Origin: Anseranas semipalmata
Lineage: Eukaryota > Chordata > Aves > Anseriformes > Anseranatidae
DNA length: 64,000 bases
Reading direction: 5' to 3'
Assembly: GCA_013399115.1 (NCBI GenBank)
Contig: VXAA01003843.1
Span: 646,263-710,262 of the forward strand
Position 1 is the first letter of the stretch, and every line of letters starts with the position of its first letter. The notes below the pieces were generated by a model. That model saw only the letters and a program-made list of their open reading frames with translations, did not search any database and was not told where the DNA came from. Shown here one piece after another: positions 27,826 to 39,339 of the stretch. The translations under genes were made by a program, and so were the position numbers.

Positions 27826-30599
27826 CAAAGAAGCCTGACATAACCTGGTGCTAAGGATGGATGTTATATTTTGCCAAATGGGATTTCCTAGAGCAACATC
27901 AGCAAAATCCCGAAGTTTTCTGGCAAGATCAATGAAAGCCAGGGAAAAATAAACTACTCCTTTTTCTGAAAGCATCAGAAATCCTGGAGAAGAAAACATT
28001 TGTAACGGAAGTAAACAGGGCATTTAGAGGAACAGGTAAAGCTCAGATGGGCTTCTAAAACTTTTTTTTTCCATAGACCTGTAAGTTTTACTTAGTTCAG
28101 AATTATACTGAAATTGGATGGAAAGTTGCACAGTAATAAAGAACAACTTTTTGGAGCTTAGGTAACTTGCAAATGGAACTTGTCTGGATAGGAACACAGG
28201 GCTTGAAAAACTTCCTTCACCACTTTAAGAATTTGAGAACATAACTTAGAAATTTTGTGAGATGCCCGTAGTTCCCCCTCTGAGGCAGGCCCTTACCTAC
28301 CTGCTGACCGTTTATTCTGGCAAAGATTCTGGCATCTTCTAAACAAACTGTTGTACCTAAAAAGTATTTGGACTTCTGTTCCTACCCCTAACCAGGACAC
28401 ATATGAAACTGGAATTTGTGTTTTAAGCCAGCTACACAACTTCCTTTTACATTAAATAGTTTCTGCTCAGCTCATACCTACCTGAAGCACAGCAGCCTCA
28501 TCAATCTTGAGTCTACAGCCTCTGTTATCATATTCTTTCCTCCCCTTCCACATGGAAGGCACAAAGCTGCATTTTGCAGCTTGTGCCCAGGGAAACTGCC
28601 TGAATCCTTGAGTTCTCCACAATTTGATTGCTATACACGTTAGTGTTGTCAGATCCATGCACAATTTTTGACTCTTTTTCTACCCAAAAGAAGATCCCAT
28701 TTTCCTGTCTTTTCTAAAGTCATGCCAAACACAAATTGCAATGGCAGTTTATTTTACCTTAGCTCTCTTCAGTCCTTAATATGCATAAATACTACTGAAT
28801 AATGGAAATGCATATTGTCCTCTGAAACCTATGACAGTCCATGGGAGCTCTTCTTCCATTTGTAGCAGTTTGAGATTAATACTGTATGTTAATCAGCCTC
28901 CTATGTCTCCCACTGTCATTCACACCTTGCCCTCCCAGTGCTCCTGCTGTGAGGCAACACGGCTCAGGAAATGTAGGCATATTCACATATTTTCACATTA
29001 CCAGAGTTAACACAAGTCCAGAGTTAAAGTAGAAAACAGTCACTTAAAACAAACTTAATTTAAAGACAAAGAGCCAGCAGGATGATGTATAGATAATATC
29101 AGACTAGAGCTGTGTCAGACTAGGTCAATGATGGATGCTCAAAAAAAGGTAACTACGAGACAGCATGCACCAGTTAATCTTTCAGTACATCCCCCAACAT
29201 ACTGCAGATGTTGAATTAACTCCACCAGCAGTAATCACTTTAAATACAATGACGTTCTACACTGCAAGAGGTACCTCACCAGGTAGATATAGTGATGGCA
29301 GTTTGACCCTAATTATTTCAAGGAAAAACCAAGACTAGACCTTTGCTACATGAGGCAATGTAAGATGTGCACAGGACCAAGCTAGGGAAGAAACATGGGG
29401 AGAGTATTATTCCTTTGGACACAGCTAACAAACTGGACAACTTCTGAACCACTTCCATCTGCCAGCTCAGGACATGGACAGAGTGAAGATACATGCACCT
29501 ACCCCCAGCATTGCATGTCTACCTTCAAAATTCCACTCAATCCTTTCATTTCCTTTGCAGACAAGCTACTCCCATCTTCTCCCAACAAGGAAGAAAGAAT
29601 CATTGTGCAGCCAGCCTGCATATTTCTCCATCTCTTCCTTTCCAACCATGCTTAAAGCAGGGAGCAGTCCCTGCTAAACCTACATATCCATGCATGAAGC
29701 AACCTCTTATCAAAGGTGGAATACTAGTATGGGAATAACAGCATGTTTTACTCTTCCTTCTTGTTACAACAATGTAGCCATATTCATTGTATTGCTTTTC
29801 CAACCCTTTCCAATACAAATCATTATTTACCCATACTGCCCTGAGGGGAAAGTTTTGGATAGAGAATGTGAAACACATCTACCTGCACTTATTGCCATTA
29901 CAAAGTTCACAGTCTGAGGAAGAGGCCAGAGCACCTCTGAGGGTTCTCAGGGATAGCTTCACAAGTGTTAATGAAATCCCATTAATCACAGCCCTAGCCA
30001 TCACAGACTTGTCAGCACAGGAGGCTGCAGACTACCCACAGCAAGTAGAGAGGTTAGAAAAACATGTAAAAGAAGGTACGTGTATGACCTTTCCTGAGTC
30101 TGCAGTGTTGGTCAAAACATTTTCATACTGTGCCTAACCCAGAGATGGGAGAAAGAAATGCCATAGGGAGAACATCTGCAGAACTTAAAATGACACAATT
30201 CAGGGAATTTCCACAGTTCCATTCTCCACCTATCAGAAACTTGAATGGGAAGTATTTCTCCATTCACTTTGTCAGACAGGTAACTATTTGTATTCCTTAG
30301 TACTCGTATTAACTGCACCTGCAAAGGAGTATTGTTTTCTAAGTATTCTGCATGCAAAATGTGGCAATGGAGAAGAGAGAGCTATTTCTTACCACCAGCA
30401 TTAAAGCCCAGGAAAAAGCCTTCTAAGCAGGAACTCCAATATTGTGAAGAGAAATGTCTTTACCTCCTTGACATTCAGTCTCCTCTCACTCTGCCTGTCA
30501 CAGCTGTGTTAGACATACAGTTACCCTATACCTCTCACATATAGCCCACGAGATCTGGCACCCAATAAGGTTTCATTGTTCACTGTGGCCCAGGTTCAT

Positions 30600-30668
30600 T
30601 CAGGTACACTGGTGTGAATTTGCACTTGCCCACAGTAAAGTCAGCAGAGATATACCAGCAGAGTTAAA
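30600..30668. mobile_element. Possible ancient palindromic amniote repeat
   Basis: A left arm reading aggtacactggtgtgaattt and a right arm reading ataccagcagagttaaacct form an imperfect inverted repeat around a centre near cagtaaagtcag. This resembles, from memory, old palindromic DNA-transposon-like repeats of amniotes that carry 'ttacaccagtgtaa' arms around 'attgaagtcaatgg'. Divergence is high and the assignment is tentative. Similar but weaker words occur near 34.2, 35.1 and 50.2 kb. Confidence 0.3.
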
Positions 30669-31210
30669 CCTATAGTACGCTTCTGGCCTCTTGTTACTAT
30701 TCTGGACACCTCATTATCACAGAGGAATTTAGTATCTCTGGAGCAGGTCTGGAGAAGGGAAGCCTTTACTGTTCTCCTGTGCCAGATAAAGTATCTCAGA
30801 ACCAACTCACATATGTGGACTTCATCAGATAGAAGCTGCACACCCATCCCAGGTTTCCACTGACAAACATAAGCAGACGTAGAGGATTGATTTAAAGCGT
30901 CACTAAATACGAGGTCTCCTTCCTAGCATTCCCATAACATTGTCTGAGGGCCAATTTAGAAGCTATGGAGTGTACAGTTGGGAAGTCACACAAAGGCTTT
31001 TTGGGGAGTGTTAAAGAGGCTTGATTTGTCTGCTTCACTGTCAAAAGCAGCCTTTTTATCACAAATATGTGAGTGACTTGCTGGGTTTGTAATTCAATAG
31101 TTGACAAGCTAGGTTTCTTTCTTTTTCTGTCAGAAGGGCCTGTACTTTTCCTCTGTCCCCAAACAGCTATATTCTGAAAAGCTATAGGAAGAGCTATGTA
31201 CATTTCCTCC

Positions 31211-31238
31211 TGTGTATATTTACGATGTGTATATTTAC
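31211..31238. repeat. 13-bp direct duplication
   Basis: tgtgtatatttac occurs at 31211-31223 and 31226-31238, a period of 15 bp. Confidence 0.9.
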
Positions 31239-33726
31239 ATTTTTGTTAACAAGAGACAGTGTTCAGCAATATCTTTCATTTGTTTAAGTTCGTTGTGATA
31301 CAGCTTCTTTCGGCTGAAAGGTCCAAATTCACAGATTTTTTTTTTGTAAGTACTTCCAAGTGATCATCCAAAGACATTTTTTAAAAAGAGACAAAGAGAT
31401 TGTAGTCAACATGCACAGATGAATTCAGTATTTCATATGGGATACAAAGAAAAAGACAGTAATTGTAAACTGTGAGATAAAAAAGATATCAAGGGAAGAA
31501 GGATTGCTTTATATAACAAGCTTTGATTGTAAATAAAATGTCTGTGCAGGATGTTTAACTGTAATAAATCGACTGTTTGGGTCTTTGCTGACATATCTTT
31601 TTAGCTTTATTGACATTAGCTATATTTGTATGGAACTTTATTGCATGGCAAAGATTTCCTTGTTCAGGATTTTAAAAAAATGACTTACGGTACAAGCATC
31701 TTGAAAGCACAAATGATGCTGATGACCACAGTCTGAGAAGGTAAGGAGAAAAAAAAAATCACAGGCAAGACAGGAGATGGAATGTGGATATATTTAACTG
31801 CATTTTTAGCAGGATCAGCTTTTTGCTACATTTATTTTACTAGTTACTTGTAATGCGGTAAGAAAGGAGAGGAAAAAAAAAAGAAGGCTCTCCATATCGT
31901 GTTATTGCAATCTGAGTCACCAGTGAAACCAAAGGATTAGACTTCAACTTTAGTTAGGGGTGACATTCCTTCCATCCAGCCCTAGCGTTTACTGCTAAAT
32001 GAACAACAGCTCTGCCCTCAAATTCTAAGAAGATGGAAGCAGTTCATCAGTCAGGGTCTGGAATGAGCCTAAATGTTACATAAAGGATCAAATATCTTTC
32101 CTAGTCTGCTCGATTCAGTTCTTCAAACAGATTTGTTTTCATATTCTTTTTCTTCCCAGCTACCCTTAGCTGAGATTTCTTTTCCCCCTGTGTTGAATTT
32201 TTTTTATGTTCACCCAGCAAGGTTCAAGAACCTAACCCATCACACTGAGATGCCTGAGAGTTGCGGTCCTTCCAGTACATCAGCAAACCTTGCTGAGATC
32301 CCAGAGACATGTGTCTGCCCAAAGGTGAGGGTAGGGGGAAGCAAGGAGGCTACACAGCATTGCCCTCTCCTCTCTCATGCAACAGAGCACGCTCACTCCA
32401 CTTGCCCCAGAGCATCCCTACTCTCCTCTGGTTGATCCATGCTTTCCCACAGCACGCATAATGGTAAAACAAGTCCTTTTCATTCTGAATTATACCATGG
32501 GGCTTTTGCCTGAAAATATGCCATTTGAGAATGGGAGGATCTGTCCATTTAGTCATAGGGAAGAGGGTTATGTTTGGAACATGGCTGGAGATGCCCTTCT
32601 CCAACCAGGCAGACACAAGGCAATTGCAAATCCTCATGAGTTATGCTCTCAGCCAACAGCACAATTCATCTCTGCCTAGGATTTGAGGCATTTTCTCAGC
32701 TCAGACGTGACCATTTTCATGGCAAGACTAAGAAAAGGAAACACGGTATTACACCCCACAAGACACATAAGAGACTACATGCCAAACACAGGTCTGGAAA
32801 AAGATCAGCAGTACTTCAGTGGGTCCTTCGTCTCTACAGTTTAGCCTTCTAAATGAACTATTAGGGGTATGAACAGATCAGAAAGACTTACAGGGGGAAA
32901 GAGGAGCAGATTACTAGGACTTCTACCATTTTATTTTTCAAAACCCACACTTTTTCCTTTCAAATGGGATGGCTAGAAATTTATCCCCAAATGTAGTGAG
33001 CACTTGAAATGTATACGCCTTTAATGTGCAAATTCTATACCACACAAGGGAGTAACTAATGAGCCACTATTTTAATGAATCAAGTTAAAATGGCAAGGTG
33101 ACATACCTCATTTAAGGGAATGAATTCTTAATGTCATTGTAAAATGAGCCCCTCCTTCTCCTGGGAAGGGAAGACAATATTGGTTTGAGATTAGGTCCTA
33201 CATTTTTTGTATCAGTTGCAGATTTTGCACAGTCCTCAGATCTTAGAGGATCATCCAAAAACAGATGGCAGGTTTGATCAGAAAAGATGATGAAGAAAAC
33301 AAACCCAAGCAGTACTCAGCAAAGAAGCAAGGCAACCCCGTGCCCGAGAGCCCGCTCACCGCCCACAGCATAAGCCCCCCGTGGGCACCCACCACCCTGA
33401 CGGAGCGGCAGCATGGCCGCGTGCAGCCCGACCGGTGTGGCCCCAGCAAAGCCCCGTGGTCAGCACACAGAAGGCACCAGACGTGCAGCCCTTCGGAGAG
33501 CAAACCTCCACATGTGGTGTCTCCTCGCCTCCCCTCTCCCTGCTGCCAAACGTTTTCACCCCGTCTCCCTGCCCTGCCCGGTTCCTCACATAACGGTTTC
33601 TATCCACGCGTGTTCCTAGAAGCACGCCCTCGCTCCTGTGAAGGGAGCTAGATCTTGCTAATGGTTCGAAAAAAAACAAAAAAAAAGAGCTTTAAATCCA
33701 CAATGAAAAGTCATCACCCTCCTTAC

Positions 33727-33754
33727 CATCTCTTTTCACGCTCTTCGGTCGCAT
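33727..33754 (-). other. Candidate first coding exon with splice donor
   Basis: On the minus strand the first ATG after the CCAAT box, heat-shock element and GC box is at 33754-33752. It opens nine codons read as MRPKSVKRD plus one base, then meets ATG|GTAAGG, a strong donor match (GT at 33726-33725). The Kozak context is weak (C at -3). I do not recognise the peptide and cannot see exon 2, which would lie to the left. It may equally be the first exon of a noncoding RNA, or chance. Confidence 0.2.
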
Positions 33755-33816
33755 CGGGTTTTGCTGGCACCCAGGGGCCGCGGGCTCCCTGTGAGGACAG
33801 GGCGGGCTCCGGCCGG

Positions 33817-33829
33817 TTCCAGAACGTTC
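33817..33829. promoter_or_regulatory. Perfect three-unit heat-shock element
   Basis: The sequence TTC-ca-GAA-cg-TTC gives three alternating 5-bp units, the binding pattern of HSF trimers. One perfect match is expected about every two windows of this size by chance (nine fixed bases, both strands). The weight comes from its place between a GC box and a CCAAT box inside the island. Confidence 0.5.
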
Positions 33830-33839
33830 CGCAGGGCTC

Positions 33840-33849
33840 AGCCAATCAG
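33840..33849 (-). promoter_or_regulatory. NF-Y CCAAT box
   Basis: AGCCAATCAG on the + strand matches the full NF-Y preference (RRCCAATSRG). It lies 10 bp from the heat-shock element. NF-Y sites work in either orientation. I list it on the minus strand because the nearby ATG and donor suggest leftward transcription. Confidence 0.5.
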
Positions 33850-36013
33850 CGCGGCTCCCGGCGGCGCCTCAGGACGGGAGGCTGAAGGACGGGCAAGTGG
33901 AATGTGGAGAGTGGAGGTGCGCCCCTCCGGGCCCGTCCGAAAGGGAGCTGTAGGAGCTACGTAATGCTCTACATTTTAATTGATATGTTTTATGGAGGAG
34001 ATGGTTAACTCTACAGATCATATTTTTCCGTTTTAAAATTCATAGAAACTTCTTTCTGTCCTGCTCTGCAGCATTATTCAAGACAATGCTCTGTGCAGTT
34101 AATTAACTTGGAAATCTGAAGACTAACTACAAGTACTAAATTCCTGCATGCTGCTGCTTAGGCTCCCATAAATTCCTGATTCATATTGACAAGCTTGATC
34201 CAAATTCCAGTAAAGTCAATAGGAACCTTTCTATTAACTTGCATGCACTTTTTGAATCATTTCAAAATTCCACTGACTACATCACTTTTCTCAAAGCTGT
34301 ATTAAAAGTGTATTTGTAACATTATGCTTTCAGTTTCCCAGCCCTAATAACAACATAAGATGACCAAAAAGAACTGTATCATTCACTTTACTGAACTGAT
34401 GTCAGCTATTCAGTTGTTTGTAGACAATATTCCAAGAAGCAAGAACTGTTTCAGTGAAGTTATATTTCTCCTAAAGTCCTGGCTCATTAGCGAGATTCTG
34501 CAAGCAGAAAATTAATGGACAGGACACCCGTTTCTCAGCAGGCACATCTAACCATCACTGAGCAAAGAAGGAAGATCTTTCAGAATTATGTAAACAGTTC
34601 TCATAAATGTTGCAAGGAGCTACAGACAAGTATTTAACTAACCTTTCCTGCTGGGAAGTGAAGGAGGATTGAATCATCTGTCCACGGAAACAAACCAGGG
34701 AAGAGCAAGGCTTTGATTTACTGAGTGGGAAGGACGCTGCAGCAGATTGCTGATAACCTTGCTTTGCCAAAGCCCACAAGATGGAAAGATGGAACACGGC
34801 TGCAGGAGGGATGAACAGCCATCCTGAAAATGGGCAAATAATTTATTCAGAATCAGTGTCCATTAATGTTCACAAAGAAACTATTAGAGTATTAAAATGT
34901 ATTCATTATTGCAAATAGTTCTATTTATTTCTTTAACAAAGAAGATATATGCTCTGAAGATATTCACGTTGTGAAGTGTACAAGTGACTATTCCATTCAC
35001 AATCCGAATTGTCTTGGATAGCTGAAATTATTTGCATAATTTAATTACATAATACAGGGCAGGAAAATTGTTGAGCCTTTAATCACAATGAGTAATGCTT
35101 ACTCAAGGAAGAAGTCCCATTGAAGTCCAAAGAGTAAAGACTTTTCAACATTAGAAAATGAGTCAGAATCTGGCCTTATTCATAGTTTGTGCTCTGAGGT
35201 ATTTTTACTCCTTGTTTTTCAAATATATACCTGTCCCACACAGTTTTGTCAGGTAGCAGCAACAAATACCTTTTGACTGACATAGTCAGTCAGCATAGCA
35301 CCAATTCAAAAGTGAAATGCTGTGAAGAAAGGTCTGATCTTCAATGACTCAGGTGGAGGAAGTAGAGGGGGAAAACACCTCTTTCGCTAGAGTCTCCGTG
35401 CTCATGAAGTACAATCATTCACACTTTTTAAAATGCAATGTTCTAGTCTGTTTCCAAATTTAGATAAATGTTAGTAAGATAAAAGAAAGTCTAAAACATA
35501 CAGCAAATGAAAAATATGAGCTGCACCCGATTAGCTTTTAGTACCACAAAAAAAGATTATGAGCTGTTCTGTCATCATTTTCTAGAGGTCTTTAGGAGGC
35601 ATCTAAATTGCTATTGTGGGAAGAGCACTAATAGAAAAAATTACAAACATATGCTAACTTGCAGTGTTTTGTATGCCAATTAACACCCCCCTCCCCCCCA
35701 GTAAATTGGATGAACTCAACAAGCAATATTCTTTATTAAGACAAGCATTGTAAAGGAGACGGCAAGACAATGAATTGACAAAAAACGCTCTGTTAACCTA
35801 ACAAGAATGATGGCATGAATCTGAAATGGAACTGTAGCTGCAAATAGTGATCAGCAGAAACACCACACAGTACACTACCCAATTCCAGGGCAGCAGTATC
35901 AGAATCTGTCAGTGGGCATCTGTCACCTACACATACACTTGTAAAGAAAAGAGTATGAGAGGACTAAAAGAGAAGAAAAGGTCTAAAACAAAGCTTTTCT
36001 ACAAGGGAATGAC

Positions 36014-36032
36014 TTTTTTTTTTTTTTTTTTT
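36014..36032. repeat. T19 homopolymer
   Basis: Nineteen T in a row, followed by aatttaaa. Confidence 0.95.
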
Positions 36033-39000
36033 AATTTAAAAGGCCACACTCTCCTCAAAATGTGGTTTCAGCACCAAGGCATTTGAACTAAATCAATATC
36101 AGTTTTGTCAGCCATTTCAGTTCGGTATTTCCAACTTTCCTTGAGGAGGAAAAGGTTTAAAACTATTTTGTTCTATTTAGAGTTGGAGCCAAAACAGCAC
36201 TAAAAGCAGGTCTAGCCAGTAATTTGAATGTCAAGCTATTTTCCTCCCATCATAATTATTTCAGTTTGTACCTGCTTGAGTAGAGTTTTGCCCACATCTG
36301 TTATGTTTGGTTCATTAGAAGAGCTTGCTAATAAATAAACTGTTTTAATAATAGAGTTTTGGGTCTTGCACTAGAACAAAGTTATCATCTATATCTTAGG
36401 CCTTTTATCCTCCTTTTATGTGGAGGATGGAAGTTCCTTTTGTGGAAGATTTCACAACTTCATTTTGCTTTCCTTGGGAACAAACCTCTGGATTGGCAAA
36501 CTTCTCCAGGTATTGAAAGTATTGCTCCAGATGAAAATGTTTCGGTGTTTATGGACTTTGTGGGGGGGTGTCATGCAAGTTCACAATAGGGCAAAAGAGG
36601 TAAAAGCATTGCCAACTATTCATATCCAGACACACTACTCACTCCAAAGCATTCTGGTGGCAGTGGCGGTCTGGGTTTTCTTTTTTGTTTTAACATATAT
36701 GGTCTCTTGGATCAAGCATTCAGATTTCAAGTCTCTGAATCTCTCAATTAGGCTTGTGCAAATGTTCCTGATGCTTTTATGCCCTTCTCCTTCCCTCCTC
36801 CCTGTTCATTCTCCCTTCCTGCTTCCCCAGCCTCGCAGTGAAGCCTCTCAGACTTGGCAAGAGCTGCTGTACTCCAGCCAACTGCTGTTTCAGACCCAGG
36901 TTGTGCTTTCAAGGTATAGTCCTCAAGCAGGGTGGGGTTGAATCGCAAAGTGCAAACCTGAGCCAAGGTGCGTGAGGCCCTGGGAGAGCACACTGCACAG
37001 GTGCTGCTGCACATGGAAGCGTCTCCATGTGCACCACCCATACAGGCTAGAGGAGACAGGGAGCTACCTCTGACCATGCCAGATCAGATACCAGTACGAC
37101 CGTGTTAACACCGTGCTGTGCCAAAATTAACACATCCCATTTTTCTAAAACACACTGGATCAAGCAATGGCTTTTCCACTGAACTTGAGCCAGTGCTACT
37201 TTTGGTTCATTTATGAATCTTAGCCAACCCTTGTTTGGTATAGTCCCTCAGTTCTCTCTCCCATTTAACACGTTAACTTTGCAGTGAGGTCTAAGGGAAT
37301 CAACCCAGCAAAAAGGAATAGAGGAGACTATTCAGTTTCCCTGGGTCTTCAGCTAGCAGTGTTAATCCTCAAGGCTCCAGAGTTACAAATCTGCTCTCAC
37401 AGGCATATTGCTTGTATGAAAAAAGGAATGTTCAAATTTGACAGGGACAAATAGCAGATCTGCATTAAATTCAGTCAACCAAAAGTGTTCTATTTTTCAG
37501 CCACTCAATTACATGTTATCAGTTACCCTTTTCTTTAAGACAGTCAGAATTCGCCACAGAGAAAGGCTGGTGCAGTGAGCTGTCCCCACAGAAATGGTAA
37601 CACCTAAGCCTGATGGAAATCTGTGAGAGCAGCTGTTTCTGCTACACCTCCTACCAGTTGGCATACTAATGAATCAGCCAATTTTCCAAGACTTCAATGA
37701 AACAGAGTAGTGGATGCACTGGAGAATGCATGAGGTAAACTTCACCCTTGCAATGGTGCAGAAAAAAAGAGTTAAAAGAAGTTCCCTTGTATACAAACTT
37801 GTACACCCAGAGGCACTTCATTTGGCTTCCTGTACCTTATGTTTTACCTTTTTACTTACCCCTAGTGGTTCATTATTGCAGGCCTTTGACTTGTGAGAAC
37901 AAGACTCACCATTCCCTCTGGGAGTTTCGCCACTGCCCTCTCGCTCCCTGTTACTCCCTTTTTTTGTTTATCATCTTCTAACTACCTCTCCCATCCAGGT
38001 TGGGAAAGGAGGTAAAAGGCAATATTTTATCATTATTTCTCACTCCTCCACAATCTCTTTGCAAAATCATTTTGCTCTTAAGAGAAACACCACTGTAAGG
38101 TGAAGACACCCTAGTGTCTTGAGCCAGTTACATTTCATTTAGAAAGCAGAGAGAAAGAAACCCACAGGCCAACCTAATATCACAGAGATATCCACACCAT
38201 CTTCAGACTCTGAAACTCTGGCTGCAACCCACCTGAGTCTTTCCCTCCCTGCGAATCTGCCTGCAGTTTAAGTGGATCAGGCTCCAAATGCTCCATGCCT
38301 GCAAGTCTCCTACACTTGTTTGCAGGATTCAGACAGAGGCTTTTATACAGTAATGGTCAGCTCAGTAGCAGATGTTTACAAACATGTTGCACTAAGAGAG
38401 CTCCCTTTTCTATTAGCATCAGTCAAATATTAAATGTACTCAGTAAACCTGATTATATTTACTGAGTCATTTATTTAGCACAGCTTTTCCCCCTGCCAAT
38501 CTTTCTGCCTACCTTAATGGTTGAGGGAAGCAGTTTGTGAGTATAGAGAGCCCTCTGTATTAATCTGAAAAATATTTTACTATTTCAAACCTTATCTTTC
38601 CCTCTGTAGGGTAACAGGTAGCTTCTTGCTCTTCTAACAGGAGAATGTGACGCAAGGTTTGAAGTAGCAAATGCAACCTTCTCCCTTGGGTTGAGCCACC
38701 TTTAACTTCTACAGGGGACAGAACAGACAACTGAAAGAGCATGGGAAGCCGAGCTTGACAGAGAGGAAAGTGGCTGAAGGAGAAAAGAAAAAAAAAGAAT
38801 CATTTACTGTATTTTTTTTTTTAATATATTTGTTTTCCTGGTGGATGCAATAGTGTGTGCTGCACGTTTTCTTTTCTTTTTTCGAAATAAATAATTTGCA
38901 GGTGTGTGAATTTCAACTACAACTAATCTTTCAAACTAAAGCAACATTTTCTTTCTATGATTAATATGTTACATTACAGCTTGCTTATAAATTAAAGGAA

Positions 39001-39312
39001 CAGAATATGATGTACTGCAAAGGAGTCGCATATTTTCCCTGCTAAGCTACAGCGCCTGTAAATCATTTCCACCACACTTCATTTTTAATTTGAATTCATA
39101 AAAGGTTGTACATTTCTTTGTGGTTTTGAATAAAAAAATGATTAAAGGCTGTAAACTTAAATGTTTATTAAAGGAAAAAATATGCTGATCTGAAGCTTTG
39201 GGAATTAAAATATATGTAAAATATAAGAAAGGTGAACAAGATTTCTAGTTAAGCCCTGGGAATGTAAGTGAAATTTGAGGCCTTCCACCATAGATGCATC
39301 TGCATTTGGCCA

Positions 39313-39339
39313 GGGGAGGGTGGTAAGGGAAGGCAAGGG
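39313..39339 (+). other. G-quadruplex motif
   Basis: Four G runs (GGGG, GGG, GGG, GGG) separated by loops of 1, 6 and 7 bases on the + strand, which meets the common G3+N1-7 rule. The long loops predict modest stability. No gene is adjacent. Confidence 0.6.

Larger units (their letters stand above)
23259..33240. other. Noncoding unique stretch
   Basis: No gene is supported. It contains an AT palindrome of 20 bp (23925-23944, AATAAT/ATTATT), a homopurine tract near 27.8 kb, a possible ancient palindromic repeat near 30.6 kb and a 13-bp duplication at 31.2 kb. Open frames of up to 122 codons show no known domain. Confidence 0.5.
33320..33960. promoter_or_regulatory. CpG island, candidate promoter
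   Basis: This is the only part of the window dense in G+C and CpG. It has two lobes, about 33320-33620 and 33745-33960, separated by an A-rich break near 33660-33710. The right lobe holds a GC box (GGGCGG, 33800-33805), a perfect heat-shock element and an NF-Y type CCAAT box, all within 50 bp. CpG islands in vertebrates usually mark promoters, which is established; that this one is active is inference. No TATA box is seen. Direction is uncertain. Leftward transcription fits better, because the CCAAT box would then lie roughly 60-90 bp upstream of a start near 33.77 kb, and a good splice donor follows. Open frames here are long only because stop codons are rare in GC-rich DNA. Confidence 0.6.

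Noticed and set aside
33613..33621. TTCCTAGAA, a STAT-type (GAS) site in the island's left lobe
   Set aside because: A short motif expected often by chance, with no partner site next to it.
33265..33651. Frame of 128 codons across the CpG island, with opposite-strand frames also open
   Set aside because: Several frames on both strands are open at once, as expected in GC-rich DNA with few stops; the translation has no domain.
36420..36941. Open frame of 173 codons, plus strand
   Set aside because: Longest frame in the window, but no domain, signal or splice context, and rich in L, S and Q as expected from chance. A frame of this size is not surprising in 64 kb.
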